Assembly: GCA_001054945.1 (NCBI GenBank)
Contig: JVKJ01000001.1
Coordinates: 310,001 to 374,000, forward strand
Direction of reading: 5' to 3'
Source of the DNA: Corynebacterium falsenii
GTDB lineage: Bacteria > Actinomycetota > Actinomycetes > Mycobacteriales > Mycobacteriaceae
Length of the DNA stretch: 64,000 bases
Shown: piece after piece, positions 45,657 through 56,143 of the stretch
How positions within the stretch are numbered: the stretch's first letter is position 1
Layout of the letters: the number at the start of each line of letters is the position of its first letter
Program-made: the position numbers and the translations under genes
Notes under the pieces: generated by a model
What the model was told of the DNA's origin: nothing
The model's input: the letters and a program-made list of their open reading frames with translations, nothing else
Database searches by the model: none

Positions 45657-46578
45657 CGGGCTTCCATTCCGCTTTGGACTTTGTCGTCTGGACGACGTGA
45701 GTGGGGGACTCGGACTTGCCATAAGTAATGGCAGTGGAAGTCTCAATGAAACCCTGCGCCGGCAAGGTCTTTGTCAGGTCGACCGCGAGGCTGCCCTGTG
45801 ACGAGCTCTGGACGTCCTGAACCTCCAGGTCAGTGCCAGCCATCGTCTTCGTCGCGGGCCGGCGTTTGACCGTGACGTCCAACTTCACCGTCTTTCCCTT
45901 GTGCTCGACGAGCTTGTAGGTGATGTCCTGCAACAAACTCACTGTATCGTCGATGCGATTCGACACAGTCCAGCTGGCGCCAGGGCCCACGGGGTCCTGG
46001 GGGAACACCAAGGGGAAGTCATTCATCTGCCCCAGAGCCTCTTCCACACTCGCTCGCGCCCCGTTGTCCGCTGATTCGGGTGCCGAGTACTCCCGCTTGG
46101 TCACGCGGCCGTCGAGTGCCTGCTCGGTGGACATTTTGAAGCCCTCCGCCGTGGCGATCGACTTGTTCATGTCCTCATTGTTGCCCGAGGGCTTGCCCAC
46201 GACAATGTCTGAGATGCGGCTCTTTCCATCCGTGGTCGAGCTCGCCTGCAGGGGAAGATTCATGGTGACTGCCTGATAGGGCAGGTCATTGTCGCTGGCG
46301 GGCTTGCCTTCGCTGGGCGCGCCGCCCTCAGTGCGTTGCTCCAGCCCCTTCGTCGCGGAGAAATTCACGTTCTGCTGCTCAGCATCAGAAAACAGGACCA
46401 GTGGCTCTCGGGGGCCATCGCCCGGGGAGTTGACCTTGACATTGACGCTCTCCACCGGAGCGGACACTGGCTTCGGGGCCTTTTCCTGATCGGTGCACGA
46501 CACGACAGAGCCCGCCGCCGCTGCAATTACAAGGGCAGCCATGACCCGCTGAGGAATTCGCATCGATGTAAAACCCAC
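45646..46578 (-). CDS. Uncharacterised secreted lipoprotein
   Basis: A protein of 310 residues. The signal peptide (RVMAALVIAAAAGSVVSC) ends in a lipobox Cys at about residue 28. The mature part is mostly beta-predicted and charged, with NFSATKGLEQRTEGGAP, PLVFPQDPVGPGASWTVSNRIDDTV and SLAVDLTKTLPAQGFIETSTAITYG; this layout resembles actinobacterial DUF6263-type lipoproteins, but I am not certain. GTG 46578 or ATG 46563 may be the start. Divergent from lspA, the signal peptidase that should process it. Confidence 0.78.
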   Translation of the reverse strand: MGFTSMRIPQRVMAALVIAAAAGSVVSCTDQEKAPKPVSAPVESVNVKVNSPGDGPREPLVLFSDAEQQNVNFSATKGLEQRTEGGAPSEGKPASDNDLPYQAVTMNLPLQASSTTDGKSRISDIVVGKPSGNNEDMNKSIATAEGFKMSTEQALDGRVTKREYSAPESADNGARASVEEALGQMNDFPLVFPQDPVGPGASWTVSNRIDDTVSLLQDITYKLVEHKGKTVKLDVTVKRRPATKTMAGTDLEVQDVQSSSQGSLAVDLTKTLPAQGFIETSTAITYGKSESPTHVVQTTKSKAEWKPERA

Positions 46579-46631
46579 AGTGCGAAACCCTATCAGGCGT
46601 GCTGTTCGCGTTTCCGTGAGACCAATGTGGT

Positions 46632-46637
46632 TACACT
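46632..46637 (+). promoter_or_regulatory. -10 box of a leaderless lspA promoter
   Basis: TACACT ends 8 nt before GTG 46646. Confidence 0.45.
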
Positions 46638-46645
46638 CTTTAGTC

Positions 46646-47131
46646 GTGCATAACCGTCGACTAACGCTTTCGAGCCTCGGTGTCCTCGCCGCTGTCGTGT
46701 TGTGCGATCAGCTGAGCAAATGGGCAGTGGTGAACTCCCTGGAGCCCCATACGCCGTACCCCGTCGTAGGGGAGTGGTTCCGCTTGTTCGTGGTGCGCAA
46801 CCCGGGAGCGGCTTTTTCTTTGGGGGCAGACGCCACCATCATCTTTTCGGTTTTCCAGGCGATTGCCGTGGTCATGTGCGTCATCCTTGCTTTCCGAGCT
46901 CGGACGTGGCGGGGAGTGTGGCCAATCGGATTCATTGGCGGGGGAGCGGCAGGCAACCTCATCGACCGGATCTTCCGCGATCCAGGTGGATTTCACGGTC
47001 ACGTGGTGGACTTTTTGAGCTTCTGGAGCTTCGCGATTTTCAATTGCGCCGATGCAGCTATCACAGTTGGGGTGGTGCTTTACCTATTCAACACCCTTAT
47101 CCTTGAGCCGCGGAGGGAGGTGAGCGCATGA
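46646..47131 (+). CDS. lspA: Lipoprotein signal peptidase (signal peptidase II)
   Basis: Inner-membrane aspartyl protease of about 161 residues with four TM helices that cleaves prolipoproteins before the lipidated Cys. The family blocks are [12 protein letters not shown], the first catalytic Asp in [14 protein letters not shown], and the second in [14 protein letters not shown] 46646 is preferred because a -10 box precedes it by 8 nt; in-frame ATG codons at 46580 and 46625 lie upstream of or inside that promoter. The stop overlaps rluD by 4 bp. Three lipoprotein genes in this window are likely substrates. Confidence 0.92.
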   Translation: MHNRRLTLSSLGVLAAVVLCDQLSKWAVVNSLEPHTPYPVVGEWFRLFVVRNPGAAFSLGADATIIFSVFQAIAVVMCVILAFRARTWRGVWPIGFIGGGAAGNLIDRIFRDPGGFHGHVVDFLSFWSFAIFNCADAAITVGVVLYLFNTLILEPRREVSA

Positions 47132-48069
47132 GCCGGGAACACCGGATGATGCCGGTCCCCGATGGGCTGGCGGGCATGAGGGTCGATGCAGGTCTGTCGA
47201 AGCTTCTGGGGCTGTCCCGAACGGCCGTGGCCGAGCTGGCGGAGGCCGGAGACGTCCAGCAGGACATGCGGACCGTGGGGAAATCCGATCGCCTGGTTGA
47301 TGGAGGGTGGTTGGATATCACCCTGCCAGAGCCCCCGCGCGACCTGGCAAATGAGCCTGCCGAGCTCGTCGATGGCATGGAGATCCTCTATTCGGACAAT
47401 GACGTTGTCGTGGTTGATAAGCCAGTGGGAGTTGCCGCTCATCCCACCATCGGCTGGGAGGGCCCCACAGTGACGTCGGGTCTGGCTGCCGCCGGCTTCC
47501 GGATCTCTACCTCCGGGCCGCCCGAGCGAAAAGGAATTGTCCAGCGATTGGACGTCGGAACGTCGGGCGTCATGATCGTCGCCGCCAGCGAGCGGGCATA
47601 TACGGTGCTAAAGCGGGCTTTCCGCGATCGGGACGTCAAAAAGACCTATCACGCCCTGGTCCAGGGACACCCGGATCCGACCTCGGGAACGATCGACGCC
47701 CCCATCGGCCGGCACCCAGCTGCCGGGTGGCGCTTTGCCGTCAGGGATGACGGTAAGAGGGCAGTGACGAGTTACGAAACCCTGGAAGCCCATCGGCAGG
47801 CCACGTTGCTGAAAGTGCACCTGGAAACCGGTCGAACCCACCAAATCCGCGTTCATTTCAGCAGCTTGCACCACCCTCTGGTGGGCGATCCAATGTACGG
47901 ATCGGATCCGAATCTCAGCGAAAAGCTGGGGCTCATCCGGCAATGGCTGCACGCAGTCAGCCTGGAATTCCCCCATCCCGACGGGCGACGGATGGAGGTC
48001 CAGTCGCCCTATCCAGAAGACCTGGACATTGCCTTGAATCGATTGCGGGAGGCCAACAGTGCCCGCTAG
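47128..48069 (+). CDS. RluA/RluD family ribosomal large-subunit pseudouridine synthase
   Basis: A protein of 313 residues. An N-terminal S4-like region ([30 protein letters not shown]) is followed by the catalytic domain: [14 protein letters not shown], then [17 protein letters not shown] with the catalytic Asp, and [24 protein letters not shown]. Converts uridines in 23S rRNA to pseudouridine. The lspA-rluD order with ATGA overlap is common in bacteria. The exact target position is not determinable. Confidence 0.92.
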   Translation: MSREHRMMPVPDGLAGMRVDAGLSKLLGLSRTAVAELAEAGDVQQDMRTVGKSDRLVDGGWLDITLPEPPRDLANEPAELVDGMEILYSDNDVVVVDKPVGVAAHPTIGWEGPTVTSGLAAAGFRISTSGPPERKGIVQRLDVGTSGVMIVAASERAYTVLKRAFRDRDVKKTYHALVQGHPDPTSGTIDAPIGRHPAAGWRFAVRDDGKRAVTSYETLEAHRQATLLKVHLETGRTHQIRVHFSSLHHPLVGDPMYGSDPNLSEKLGLIRQWLHAVSLEFPHPDGRRMEVQSPYPEDLDIALNRLREANSAR

Positions 48070-48706
48070 CTATCGCCAGCGGGCGGCGAAATCCATTGCG
48101 CCCGACAAAAAACGGCGCCGCGAACTGGAATGGCAGGACACGCGTAAGCCGGCGTGGATGGCCTGGCTGTCACTGGTGTGCGTATTCGTACTGTTCCTGG
48201 CAGCGCTCGCATTCTCCCGGACAGACATCACCAGCAAGCCGCAGGCCATCAACGGCGACCAGCTCGGTGCGTTTGGGCGAAGTGAGACCGACTACCGTAC
48301 CGACAGCGATCGCGCCCTCGATGCCGCCAGTGGCGACCAGCCACGTTGGGCGTTGATTACCCCGCAGAATTCGTGGACGCCCCGAGCTGCAGCACAGCTG
48401 TTCGACGGCAAAGACGTGCGGTTGTCGACCGTGTATTTTGGCCCCTCGGTGCAGTTGCCGTTGCCAGAACCAGTGGCGGGGAAGAACCGCGAGGATGTGC
48501 TCGACCAAGCCGCAGCCACCATTGCTCGCAGCGCAGATATTTCCCCGGATGATCCCGCGCTCACAATTAACGGCCTACTCGTCCGTGCGACTCCCCACAC
48601 TCTTCGGCAGGTTCGGGAGGACAAGTCCGTACTGGCCGTGGAACCCACAGACCCTGGGGCGGTCTACGGGCGCATCGGCATCCAGCCCAAGGTGAGTATG
48701 GGTTAA
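48059..48706 (+). CDS. Uncharacterised single-pass membrane protein
   Basis: A protein of 215 residues with an N-terminal basic, cytoplasmic segment ([23 protein letters not shown]), one TM helix ([21 protein letters not shown]) and an extracytoplasmic domain of about 160 residues ([41 protein letters not shown]...). I do not recognise a family beyond its regular occurrence after rluD in corynebacteria. GTG 48059 overlaps the rluD end by 11 nt, so it is likely cotranscribed. It overlaps the convergent 48703 gene by 4 bp. Confidence 0.75.
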   Translation: MPASYRQRAAKSIAPDKKRRRELEWQDTRKPAWMAWLSLVCVFVLFLAALAFSRTDITSKPQAINGDQLGAFGRSETDYRTDSDRALDAASGDQPRWALITPQNSWTPRAAAQLFDGKDVRLSTVYFGPSVQLPLPEPVAGKNREDVLDQAAATIARSADISPDDPALTINGLLVRATPHTLRQVREDKSVLAVEPTDPGAVYGRIGIQPKVSMG

Positions 48707-49881
48707 ACGAAGTTCTTGTTTTCCCCTCGATACGTCTTCCACTCATCCACGATCTCCCCCCTGCTGACGACCAGCACGCGGTCGAAGAACTCCGTGCCCT
48801 CGCCCGCTTTCGCGTGTCGCATCCATACGTGATCGCCCAGCCGCAGGTTCCGCGCGGCATCTCCGCGCAATGGGGTCTGGACCTCTCCCGGGCCTTCCAT
48901 GGGCGCCATCTTCAGCCCCGCCGGGTAGTCCACGACCGGGAGGCGGTCCTTCGCCGCTGGACCGGACGCCACCCGCCCACCCCCGGCCACCGTGACGGTG
49001 CGTGCCGAAGGGCGCCGAACCACGGGAACAACGAACCACTCAGCTGGGGTGGGGGTGAATGTGGAGTAATGATCGAACAGCCCGGGGCCGATGATGCCGG
49101 ACCCGGCCCCAATCTCCGTGATGGCGCCTTCCGAGCCCGTGCTCTCGATGGAACCAGTTCCACCTCCATTGACGAATTCCAGCCGGGGCTGGCCAGACCG
49201 ACGGAGCTCCGCGCGCACGGCGTTCACGATCTCTTCTCGCCGGGTTCGCAGCTCCCTCCGGGACAGGGCCTTCATTGCTGCGACCGCAGGGGAGGTATCG
49301 GTTGTTCCCGCGATCTGACCTTCGTAAGCCATCAGGCCGACTAGCGTGAAGCCCCGACGGGACTGCAGCGCGCGGACGATGTCGCGAACGTGGTTCACTG
49401 TTCGTAGAGGGGAGCGTAGCGCCCCGATGTGAAGCGGCCCGATCTCGAGGCTGGCGTCCACATCTATACACACCCGGACCTCCCCGCGCTCGGTAGGGGG
49501 AACAACGGTGTCGATGAAGTCGAGGTGCTCGATCGAATCGATCATGAGGGTGATGCGCGAACGAAGAGTGGCGTCGTGCATCACTCGATGCAAGGACTCG
49601 CGGTTGGCGCTGGGGTAGGCGACGAGGACATCGTCGGTAACGCCCTGTTCGACGAGCCAGATGGCCTCGTCAAGGCTGAAGGACAGCACACCCCGGTAAC
49701 CGGGCAGGGAGAGCACCTTTTCAAGCAGCGGTCGAATGCGGAGGGACTTGCTGGCCACGCGGATCGGGGTGCCGTTGGCGCGGCGAGTCATGTCGGCGGC
49801 ATTGGACAGCGCCGCGTCGAGATCGAGCACAGCGAAAGGTGCATCCAGGTGGGCGACGGCTGAACGAATTTGTGGTCTCAC
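48703..49881 (-). CDS. PLP-dependent amino acid deaminase / D-threonine aldolase-like protein
   Basis: A protein of 392 residues with an alanine-racemase-like TIM barrel. The likely PLP lysine is in IRVASKSLRIRPLL; the C-terminal beta domain carries FEFVNGGGTGSIEST, TEIGAGSGIIGPGLFDHY and GDHVWMRHAKAGEGTEFFDRV, the end typical of D-threonine aldolase/D-serine dehydratase proteins with metal ligands His and Cys/Glu. Substrate unknown. Divergent from dnaE1, as in C. glutamicum. Confidence 0.82.
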   Translation of the reverse strand: MRPQIRSAVAHLDAPFAVLDLDAALSNAADMTRRANGTPIRVASKSLRIRPLLEKVLSLPGYRGVLSFSLDEAIWLVEQGVTDDVLVAYPSANRESLHRVMHDATLRSRITLMIDSIEHLDFIDTVVPPTERGEVRVCIDVDASLEIGPLHIGALRSPLRTVNHVRDIVRALQSRRGFTLVGLMAYEGQIAGTTDTSPAVAAMKALSRRELRTRREEIVNAVRAELRRSGQPRLEFVNGGGTGSIESTGSEGAITEIGAGSGIIGPGLFDHYSTFTPTPAEWFVVPVVRRPSARTVTVAGGGRVASGPAAKDRLPVVDYPAGLKMAPMEGPGEVQTPLRGDAARNLRLGDHVWMRHAKAGEGTEFFDRVLVVSRGEIVDEWKTYRGENKNFV

Positions 49882-49933
49882 AGGGAATGAGCCTAACGAT
49901 TTATCTGGCTGTTGGGGTTGGAATCGGAGCGGC

Positions 49934-49939
49934 TAATAT
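49934..49939 (+). promoter_or_regulatory. -10 box of a leaderless dnaE1 promoter
   Basis: TAATAT ends 8 nt before ATG 49948. Confidence 0.5.
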
Positions 49940-49947
49940 GTCCAACC

Positions 49948-52900
49948 ATGAGCGGTTCTTCTTTTGTCCACCTGCACAACCACACCGAGTACTCCATGTT
50001 GGACGGTATGGCCAAGGTGGACCTGCTTGCAGAGGAGGTCGTGCGGCAGGGGATGCCTGCGGTGGGGATGACCGACCACGGCAACATGTTCGGCGCGGAT
50101 GCTTTCTATCGAGCAATGACCGCGGCGGGGGTCAAGCCGATCATCGGGATCGAGGCCTATATGGCCCCCGATTCTCGCTTCAATCAGGACCGTGTGCGGT
50201 GGGGTAAGCCAGAGCAGAAGCGGGATGATGTTTCGGCTTCCGGCGCATACTTACACCAGACAATGATGGCGGAGAACGCAACTGGGCTGCGGAACCTGTT
50301 CTATCTTTCCTCGATGGCGAGCTACGAGGGCCAGCTCGGAAAATGGCCGCGCATGGATGCGGAGCTCATTGCCGAGCACGCGGAGGGCATCATTGCGACG
50401 ACCGGGTGCCCGTCGGGTGATGTGCAGACCCGACTGCGCTTGGGGCAGTTCGACAAAGCTCTGGAAGCGGCTGCCATGTGGCAGGACATTTATGGCAAGG
50501 ACAACTTCTTCCTGGAGCTGATGGACCACGGGTTGGACATCGAGAAGCGCGTGCGCGATGACCTGTTGGAGATCGGTCGGAAGCTTGAGCTGCCGCCGCT
50601 GGTCACGAACGATTGCCACTATGTCCTGCAATCACAGAGCAACGCGCACGAGGTGATGTTGTGCGTGCAGACGGGCTCGACCTTAAGCGAGCCGACCTTG
50701 GACGAGGGCGGTAAGCGCTTCGCCTTTTCTGGTGACTCCTACTATGTTCGATCCGCTGAGGACGTGCGGGCGCAGTGGGACCACGTGGTTCCCGATGGGT
50801 GCGACAACACCCTGTGGATTGCCGAGCGAGTACAGGACTATGGCGAAGTGTGGGAAGAACACCCACATGACCGCATGCCGATCGCCGATGTTCCTGAGGG
50901 GCACACTCCAACGACCTGGCTGACCTCTGAGGTCATGAAGGGGCTGCGGGAGCGATTCAATGGCGGGGAGATTCCGCGGGAATACGTCGAGCGAGCGGAA
51001 TACGAGATCAGCGTGATCGATATGAAGGGGTATCCCTCCTACTTTCTGATCGTCGCGGAGCTGATCAAATATGCGCGTTCTGTGGGGATTCGCGTAGGCC
51101 CTGGCCGTGGTTCGGCCGCAGGCGCTCTGGTCGCTTACGCCCTGACGATCACCAATATCGACCCCATGGAGCATGGGCTGCTTTTCGAGCGCTTCCTCAA
51201 CCCCGAGCGCCCCTCCGCACCGGATATCGATATCGACTTTGACGATCGTCGCCGTGGCGAGATGATTCGTTATGCCTCCGACCGCTGGGGTGAGGACAAG
51301 ATCGCCCAGGTGATCACCTTCGGAACGGTGAAGACAAAGCAGGCCATCAAGGACTCTGCGCGCGCCCACTTTGGCCAGGCGGGCTTCCAAATGGCAGACC
51401 GGATCACAAAGACCCTGCCGCCGGCCATCATGGCCAAGGATATCCCGCTGCACGGCATCACGAATCCGGAGCACGAGCGTTACGCAGAGGCCTCCGAGGT
51501 CCGCCAGCTGATTGAGACAGATCCGGAGGTCAAACGGATCTATGACGATGCCCTCGGACTGGAGGGCGTGGTGCGGCAGGCAGGTGTCCACGCCTGTGCT
51601 GTCATTATGTCCAGCGTGCCGCTGTTGGACTGCATCCCGATGTGGAAGCGAAAGCAGGATGGCGCGCTGATCACCGGCTGGCCCTATCCCGCCTGTGAGG
51701 CCATCGGCCTGCTGAAAATGGACTTCCTGGGGCTGAGAAACCTCACCGTGATCGGCGATGCCATCGAAAACATCAAGGCCAATAGGAACTTCGACTTGGA
51801 CCTTGAGGGACTGGCCATCGAGGACGCCCCAACATACGAACTCCTGGCCCGGGGCGAGACCCTCGGGGTGTTCCAGCTGGACTCGTCCGGCATGCAGGAA
51901 CTGCTGAAACGAATGGCGCCCACGGGCTTCAGCGACATCGTCGCCGCCCTCGCCCTGTATCGCCCGGGACCAATGGGCGTGAAGGCTCACTGGGAATACG
52001 CCGACCGCAAGAACGGGCGTAAACCGATCACTCCGATTCATCCGGAGCTGGAGGAACCCCTCCACGACATCCTGGAGGAGACGTATGGCCTGATTGTGTA
52101 CCAGGAGCAGATCATGAAGATCTCGCAGAAGGTCGCGAACTACTCCGCAGGTCAGGCAGACGGCTTCCGCAAAGCCATGGGTAAGAAGAAGCCCGAGGTA
52201 CTGGAGAAGGAATTCGTCAACTTCGAAAGCGGAATGAAGGAAAATGGCTACTCGGACGATGCCATTAAGACCCTGTGGGACACGATCCTTCCGTTCGCTG
52301 GTTATGCCTTCAACAAATCGCACGCCGCCGGCTACGGCCTTGTCTCCTTCTGGACTGCCTACCTGAAGGCCAACTACGCCCCGGAGTACATGGCAGCTCT
52401 TCTGACATCCGTCTCCGACAAGAAGGACAAGTCTGCGATCTATCTCGCCGATTGCCGGCACCTGGGAATTAACGTCTTGTCACCGGACGTCAATGAATCG
52501 AGCTTCACTTTCCAATCGGTGGGTGAGGACATTCGCTTTGGCCTCGGCGCGGTGAGAAACGTCGGTGAAGATGTCGTTGAATCGATCATCCAATCCCGCA
52601 ACGATAAGGGCCAGTTCTCGGACTTTTCCGACTACTTGGATAAGATCGAAGCTCTCGCCGCCTCCAAGCGCGTTACCGAGTCCCTCATCAAGGCCGGTGC
52701 CTTCGACTCACTTGGTCATCCCCGTAAGGGGCTAGTAATGGTCCACGAAGACGCGGTGGACGCCGTAATCTCGACGAAGAAGGCGGCGGCGAAGGGCCAA
52801 TTCGACCTCTTCGCGGGGCTTGAGGAGGATGTCGATGCCGGCGACGTGTTCCGGGTCGAGGTTCCCGATCAAAACTGGGAGAAGAAACACCAGCTCGCCC

Positions 52901-53517
52901 TCGAGCGCGACATGTTGGGCCTCTATGTTTCGGGGCACCCGTTGGATGGGTTTGAAGACGCCCTCGATTCTCAGATTGATACGCCACTTCCCAGCATCCT
53001 GTCCGGAGAGCTGCCCAATAACAAGGAAGTCAAAATCGGCGGGATCATCTCCAGCGTGGAACGCCGGGTGGACCGCAATGGCAATCCGTGGGTCATCACC
53101 ACGGTCGAAGACCAGCATGGAGCACAGGTGGAGTTGGTCATCTGGGCGAACACTTACCAGATGGTCGCGCCGCAAGTTGTGGAGGACAACATCATCCTGG
53201 CCAAGGCCAAGGTCCGCTACCGCGATGACCGCATGAGCGTTGTCTGCGATGACCTCAAGTCCGCGGAATTGTCCATCGGGGCGGGCAAGGGGATCCCGCT
53301 GCGCTTACGCATCCGGGTCGATCAGACCTCGCCAGACAACATGCTCCAGTTGCGCCATGTCTTGGAGGAAAACCAGGGGGAGTCGGACGTGTACCTCACC
53401 GTGGTCGATGGCGAGCAGGAGGACGTGTACCTGCTGAGCTCGGATTTGCGCGCCAATGTCTCCCCGTCACTCATGGGAGACCTCAAGGCTTCCACATGGG
53501 AAGGGATCCTGGGGTAG
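49948..53517 (+). CDS. dnaE: DNA polymerase III alpha subunit DnaE1
   Basis: Replicative polymerase of 1189 residues. The N-terminal PHP domain starts [18 protein letters not shown], with the His residues of the metal site that in actinobacterial DnaE1 gives proofreading. The polymerase domain has [17 protein letters not shown] and [16 protein letters not shown], with the catalytic Asp residues. The helix-hairpin-helix and OB-fold ([22 protein letters not shown]) domains follow. ATG 49948 gives the conserved start and follows a -10 box; an in-frame ATG at 49912 lies upstream of it. Confidence 0.96.
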   Translation: MSGSSFVHLHNHTEYSMLDGMAKVDLLAEEVVRQGMPAVGMTDHGNMFGADAFYRAMTAAGVKPIIGIEAYMAPDSRFNQDRVRWGKPEQKRDDVSASGAYLHQTMMAENATGLRNLFYLSSMASYEGQLGKWPRMDAELIAEHAEGIIATTGCPSGDVQTRLRLGQFDKALEAAAMWQDIYGKDNFFLELMDHGLDIEKRVRDDLLEIGRKLELPPLVTNDCHYVLQSQSNAHEVMLCVQTGSTLSEPTLDEGGKRFAFSGDSYYVRSAEDVRAQWDHVVPDGCDNTLWIAERVQDYGEVWEEHPHDRMPIADVPEGHTPTTWLTSEVMKGLRERFNGGEIPREYVERAEYEISVIDMKGYPSYFLIVAELIKYARSVGIRVGPGRGSAAGALVAYALTITNIDPMEHGLLFERFLNPERPSAPDIDIDFDDRRRGEMIRYASDRWGEDKIAQVITFGTVKTKQAIKDSARAHFGQAGFQMADRITKTLPPAIMAKDIPLHGITNPEHERYAEASEVRQLIETDPEVKRIYDDALGLEGVVRQAGVHACAVIMSSVPLLDCIPMWKRKQDGALITGWPYPACEAIGLLKMDFLGLRNLTVIGDAIENIKANRNFDLDLEGLAIEDAPTYELLARGETLGVFQLDSSGMQELLKRMAPTGFSDIVAALALYRPGPMGVKAHWEYADRKNGRKPITPIHPELEEPLHDILEETYGLIVYQEQIMKISQKVANYSAGQADGFRKAMGKKKPEVLEKEFVNFESGMKENGYSDDAIKTLWDTILPFAGYAFNKSHAAGYGLVSFWTAYLKANYAPEYMAALLTSVSDKKDKSAIYLADCRHLGINVLSPDVNESSFTFQSVGEDIRFGLGAVRNVGEDVVESIIQSRNDKGQFSDFSDYLDKIEALAASKRVTESLIKAGAFDSLGHPRKGLVMVHEDAVDAVISTKKAAAKGQFDLFAGLEEDVDAGDVFRVEVPDQNWEKKHQLALERDMLGLYVSGHPLDGFEDALDSQIDTPLPSILSGELPNNKEVKIGGIISSVERRVDRNGNPWVITTVEDQHGAQVELVIWANTYQMVAPQVVEDNIILAKAKVRYRDDRMSVVCDDLKSAELSIGAGKGIPLRLRIRVDQTSPDNMLQLRHVLEENQGESDVYLTVVDGEQEDVYLLSSDLRANVSPSLMGDLKASTWEGILG

Positions 53518-53526
53518 GGCACGCAT

Positions 53527-53541
53527 TGGGACACAGTCCCA
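53527..53541. terminator. Small hairpin between convergent dnaE1 and treZ
   Basis: TGGGAC (53527-53532) and GTCCCA (53536-53541) with centre ACA; no T-tract, so its role as terminator is uncertain. Confidence 0.3.
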
Positions 53542-53554
53542 CAGCCGAGGACCG

Positions 53555-55234
53555 TTATCGTTTCACCGCCTCGCGGCGGACCTCCCAGGCGTCCAGGCCC
53601 CGGGTCGGCTCGTCCGACAGGTTGGCGGTGATAGTCACGGTCGATACGGGGGTGGCGTACACAAGCTCGATCCATCGACCCTCGTAGCGCACCGTGGGCA
53701 GGCTCGCTTCCGCCATCCGGTGCTGCGTGCGGAAGGCGATCAAATTCCGGTAGCCCTCCACAATGCGCCGGTGCGGCTCCCGGTCCAATTCACTCCAGTC
53801 CAGGCGTGAAGCTTCGAACGTGCCCTCATCCGCGGGGTCGAGTACGTCTTCAGGGTTAAAGGTGCTGAATTCTTTCAGTCGGCCCTCGCGAGTCGCTTGG
53901 TTCAATTCTTCCGAGCTGTGATTGACAAAGAATGCGAATGGGGTCGATGCGCCCCATTCCTCACCCATGAAGAGCATTGGGGTGAAAGGACTCAGCAGCA
54001 CCAAAGCTGCCTTTGCCAGCTGTTGCTCGGGGGAGAGGTACATACTCGGGCGGTCGCCCGCGGCGCGGTTGCCCGTCTGGTCGTGATTCGTCGTATAGGC
54101 CATGAAGCGCCATGGTTCGGGATCGACCAGCGGGCGACCATGCGTGCGCCCTCGAAACGTTGAGTATCGGCCGGCGTGCCAGTAGACCTGTTGCATCACC
54201 GTGGCCAGCACTTCCATCGACCCGAAGTCGCAGTAATAACCCTGTGTCTCGCCACTGACGGCGGCGTGAATGGCATGGTGGACGTCGTCGTTCCACTGGG
54301 CGAGGCGGTAATCCTGAGTGATTCGCGTGTCGTTCTGGTCCGATTCAGCGATGAGGTAGCTCGGGGAGGCCACGTCACGCATTTGCTCGAGGATGGACAC
54401 CGCGCCCCGGTCATCCAGCGCGTGCACCGCGTCCAGCCGCAGGCCATCAACCCCGAACTCCTTGGTCCACAGCCTCACCGCATCCAGAATGTACCGCCGT
54501 ACCTGGTCAGACCCGGGACCCATCAAGTTCACCACGTTGCCCCATCCCGTTTCACCGACAGTGGTGTAAGGCCCGAAGAAGTCTGTGTAGTTGCCGTCCG
54601 GACCGAAGTGGTTGAACACCACGTCGAGGATCACGGCGATGCCCTGGGCATGGGCCGCGTCCACGAATCGCAGTAGTGCATCGGGGCCACCATAGGCCTC
54701 GTCTACCGCGTGCCACTGCACGCCGTCATAGCCCCAGTTTCTCCCGCCGACCGGCTGCAACGGCATCAGCTCCACTGCCGTGACACCCAGGTCTGCCAGG
54801 TAATCCAACTTTTCTATCGCCGCGTCGAGAGTGCCCGATGGGGTGAAAGTGCCCACGTGAAGCTCGTACAGCACCTCGCCCTGCAAGGGACGGTACAGCG
54901 GTTCCCGCGGGCGATCCGCACGCCATACTTGGCTCTTGCCATGGATCCCATCGGGTTGGCGTCTGGAATAAGGATCCGGGAGGTTCGGCCCCCCGTCGAC
55001 CCGAAACGCATACCGATCCCCCTCTCGCATCGGGCGCTGGGAGTGGAAGAATTCGCCGACCTTAACCATGGCTTCGACCAGGGGGTCACGCATCTGCTCG
55101 CGCGAAGACTCGCCTGGAGCCTCCTCCGCAACGTCGGCCCGGGCCCCCTCGCCGTCATTCCGAGCCCCGGGGCCTTCCTCAATGACTAGGTCGACCCGCT
55201 GGGCTTTCGGCGCCCACACGCTGTAAGTGTCCAT
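53555..55234 (-). CDS. treZ: Malto-oligosyltrehalose trehalohydrolase TreZ
   Basis: GH13 enzyme of 559 residues that releases trehalose from maltooligosyltrehalose made by TreY. An N-terminal CBM48-like domain (SVWAPKAQRVDLVIE) is followed by the barrel: ELHVGTFTPSGTLDAAI, VILDVVFNHFGPDGN, catalytic Asp in GVDGLRLDAVHALDD, catalytic Glu in YLIAESDQND and MAYTTNHDQTGN. A loop of about 40 residues (about 20-60) is low-complexity Glu/Gly/Ala. ATG 55234 was chosen because a -10-like TAAGGT lies 7 nt upstream and the N-terminus then matches the family. It is separated from treX/treY by about 2.2 kb. Confidence 0.92.
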   Translation of the reverse strand: MDTYSVWAPKAQRVDLVIEEGPGARNDGEGARADVAEEAPGESSREQMRDPLVEAMVKVGEFFHSQRPMREGDRYAFRVDGGPNLPDPYSRRQPDGIHGKSQVWRADRPREPLYRPLQGEVLYELHVGTFTPSGTLDAAIEKLDYLADLGVTAVELMPLQPVGGRNWGYDGVQWHAVDEAYGGPDALLRFVDAAHAQGIAVILDVVFNHFGPDGNYTDFFGPYTTVGETGWGNVVNLMGPGSDQVRRYILDAVRLWTKEFGVDGLRLDAVHALDDRGAVSILEQMRDVASPSYLIAESDQNDTRITQDYRLAQWNDDVHHAIHAAVSGETQGYYCDFGSMEVLATVMQQVYWHAGRYSTFRGRTHGRPLVDPEPWRFMAYTTNHDQTGNRAAGDRPSMYLSPEQQLAKAALVLLSPFTPMLFMGEEWGASTPFAFFVNHSSEELNQATREGRLKEFSTFNPEDVLDPADEGTFEASRLDWSELDREPHRRIVEGYRNLIAFRTQHRMAEASLPTVRYEGRWIELVYATPVSTVTITANLSDEPTRGLDAWEVRREAVKR

Positions 55235-55241
55235 GGAGGCA

Positions 55242-55251
55242 ACCTTAAAAT
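55242..55251. promoter_or_regulatory. Overlapping divergent -10 boxes of treZ and the YigZ-type gene
   Basis: Minus strand: TAAGGT (complement of 55242-55247), 7 nt before the treZ ATG. Plus strand: TAAAAT (55246-55251), 6 nt before ATG 55258. The two boxes share two base pairs, so both genes appear leaderless and their promoters cannot be occupied together. Confidence 0.5.
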
Positions 55252-55257
55252 GGTCCC

Positions 55258-55881
55258 ATGCCCCCTTCAACATATATTCGCCCGACGGACGGCGAATGGT
55301 CCGCAGAGATCGAGGTGAAGCGGTCCACCTTTATCGGTATCGCCCGGCAGACCCCCACAGAGGAGTCGGCCCGTGCCTTCATCAATGACGTGCGCTCCCG
55401 CTATCCCGATGCCCGTCATCACTGCAGTGCCTACATTGTCCACCAGGAAGCGGCGAACCCCATCGAGCGTTCGTCGGACGATGGTGAGCCCTCGGGTACC
55501 GCGGGGCAGCCGATGTTGGAGGTGGTGCGCGGCATCATGGACATCACCGTGGTCGTCGTTCGCTACTTCGGTGGAGTCCTGTTGGGGACCGGTGGGTTGG
55601 TGCGTGCGTATCAGGACGCCACCAGGTCCGTGCTCGATGAGGTCGACTTAGTTCGACGCCAACCCGCTGAACTTTTCCAGATCACCGTGGAACATGCCGA
55701 TGCCGGCAGGGTGGAATCTGACATCCGGAACGCCGGTTTCCAAGTTATGCAGGTGGAATACGGTGCGGAGGCAGAGATCACCGTGGCGGGGGATATTCGG
55801 GAACTGATTGCGCGGATTACGAGCGGCCAGGTGGAGGCCCACGAGGCGGGGCATACGTGGGTGGACCAACCGGTGAATTGA
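55258..55881 (+). CDS. YigZ / IMPACT family protein
   Basis: A protein of 207 residues. The N-terminal UPF0029 fold has IEVKRSTFIGIARQ, RHHCSAYIV, SSDDGEPSGTAGQPML and VVVVRYFGGVLLGTGGLVRAYQDA, all hallmark blocks. The C-terminal DUF1949 ferredoxin-like half follows. Eukaryotic IMPACT affects translation control through GCN1; the bacterial role is unknown. Divergent from treZ with overlapping promoters. Confidence 0.9.
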   Translation: MPPSTYIRPTDGEWSAEIEVKRSTFIGIARQTPTEESARAFINDVRSRYPDARHHCSAYIVHQEAANPIERSSDDGEPSGTAGQPMLEVVRGIMDITVVVVRYFGGVLLGTGGLVRAYQDATRSVLDEVDLVRRQPAELFQITVEHADAGRVESDIRNAGFQVMQVEYGAEAEITVAGDIRELIARITSGQVEAHEAGHTWVDQPVN

Positions 55882-55889
55882 CCGGCCGT

Positions 55890-55895
55890 TAAACT
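55890..55895 (+). promoter_or_regulatory. -10 box of the small membrane-protein gene (leaderless)
   Basis: TAAACT ends 7 nt before ATG 55903. Confidence 0.45.
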
Positions 55896-55902
55896 AGCGC
55901 TC

Positions 55903-56136
55903 ATGACGATGCAGAATCGCCCGATGGGCACAGTTGAAGACCGCAAAGCTGCCATGAGGAAGCATGCCAACATCGCTCGGACGTCACTGGGGGTTGCAGC
56001 GGTGAGCGCCATTGTGGGGGTGGTGTTGATTCATACGATGCTGTTGTACTTCTGGGTGCCCTTGATCGCGCTGGGCGTGGGTGGGTACAACGCCTATAAG
56101 GCACGGCAGATCGTGAATCACAAGGACAACTGGTAG
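55903..56136 (+). CDS. Small two-helix membrane protein, function unknown
   Basis: A protein of 77 residues: a charged N-terminus (RPMGTVEDRKAAMRKHANIA), two hydrophobic segments (about 28-46 and 48-62) and a basic C-terminus (KARQIVNHKDNW). I do not recognise a family. It has its own -10 box and is followed after 7 nt by the S4 gene, so the two are probably cotranscribed. Confidence 0.7.
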   Translation: MTMQNRPMGTVEDRKAAMRKHANIARTSLGVAAVSAIVGVVLIHTMLLYFWVPLIALGVGGYNAYKARQIVNHKDNW

Positions 56137-56143
56137 GCCCACG

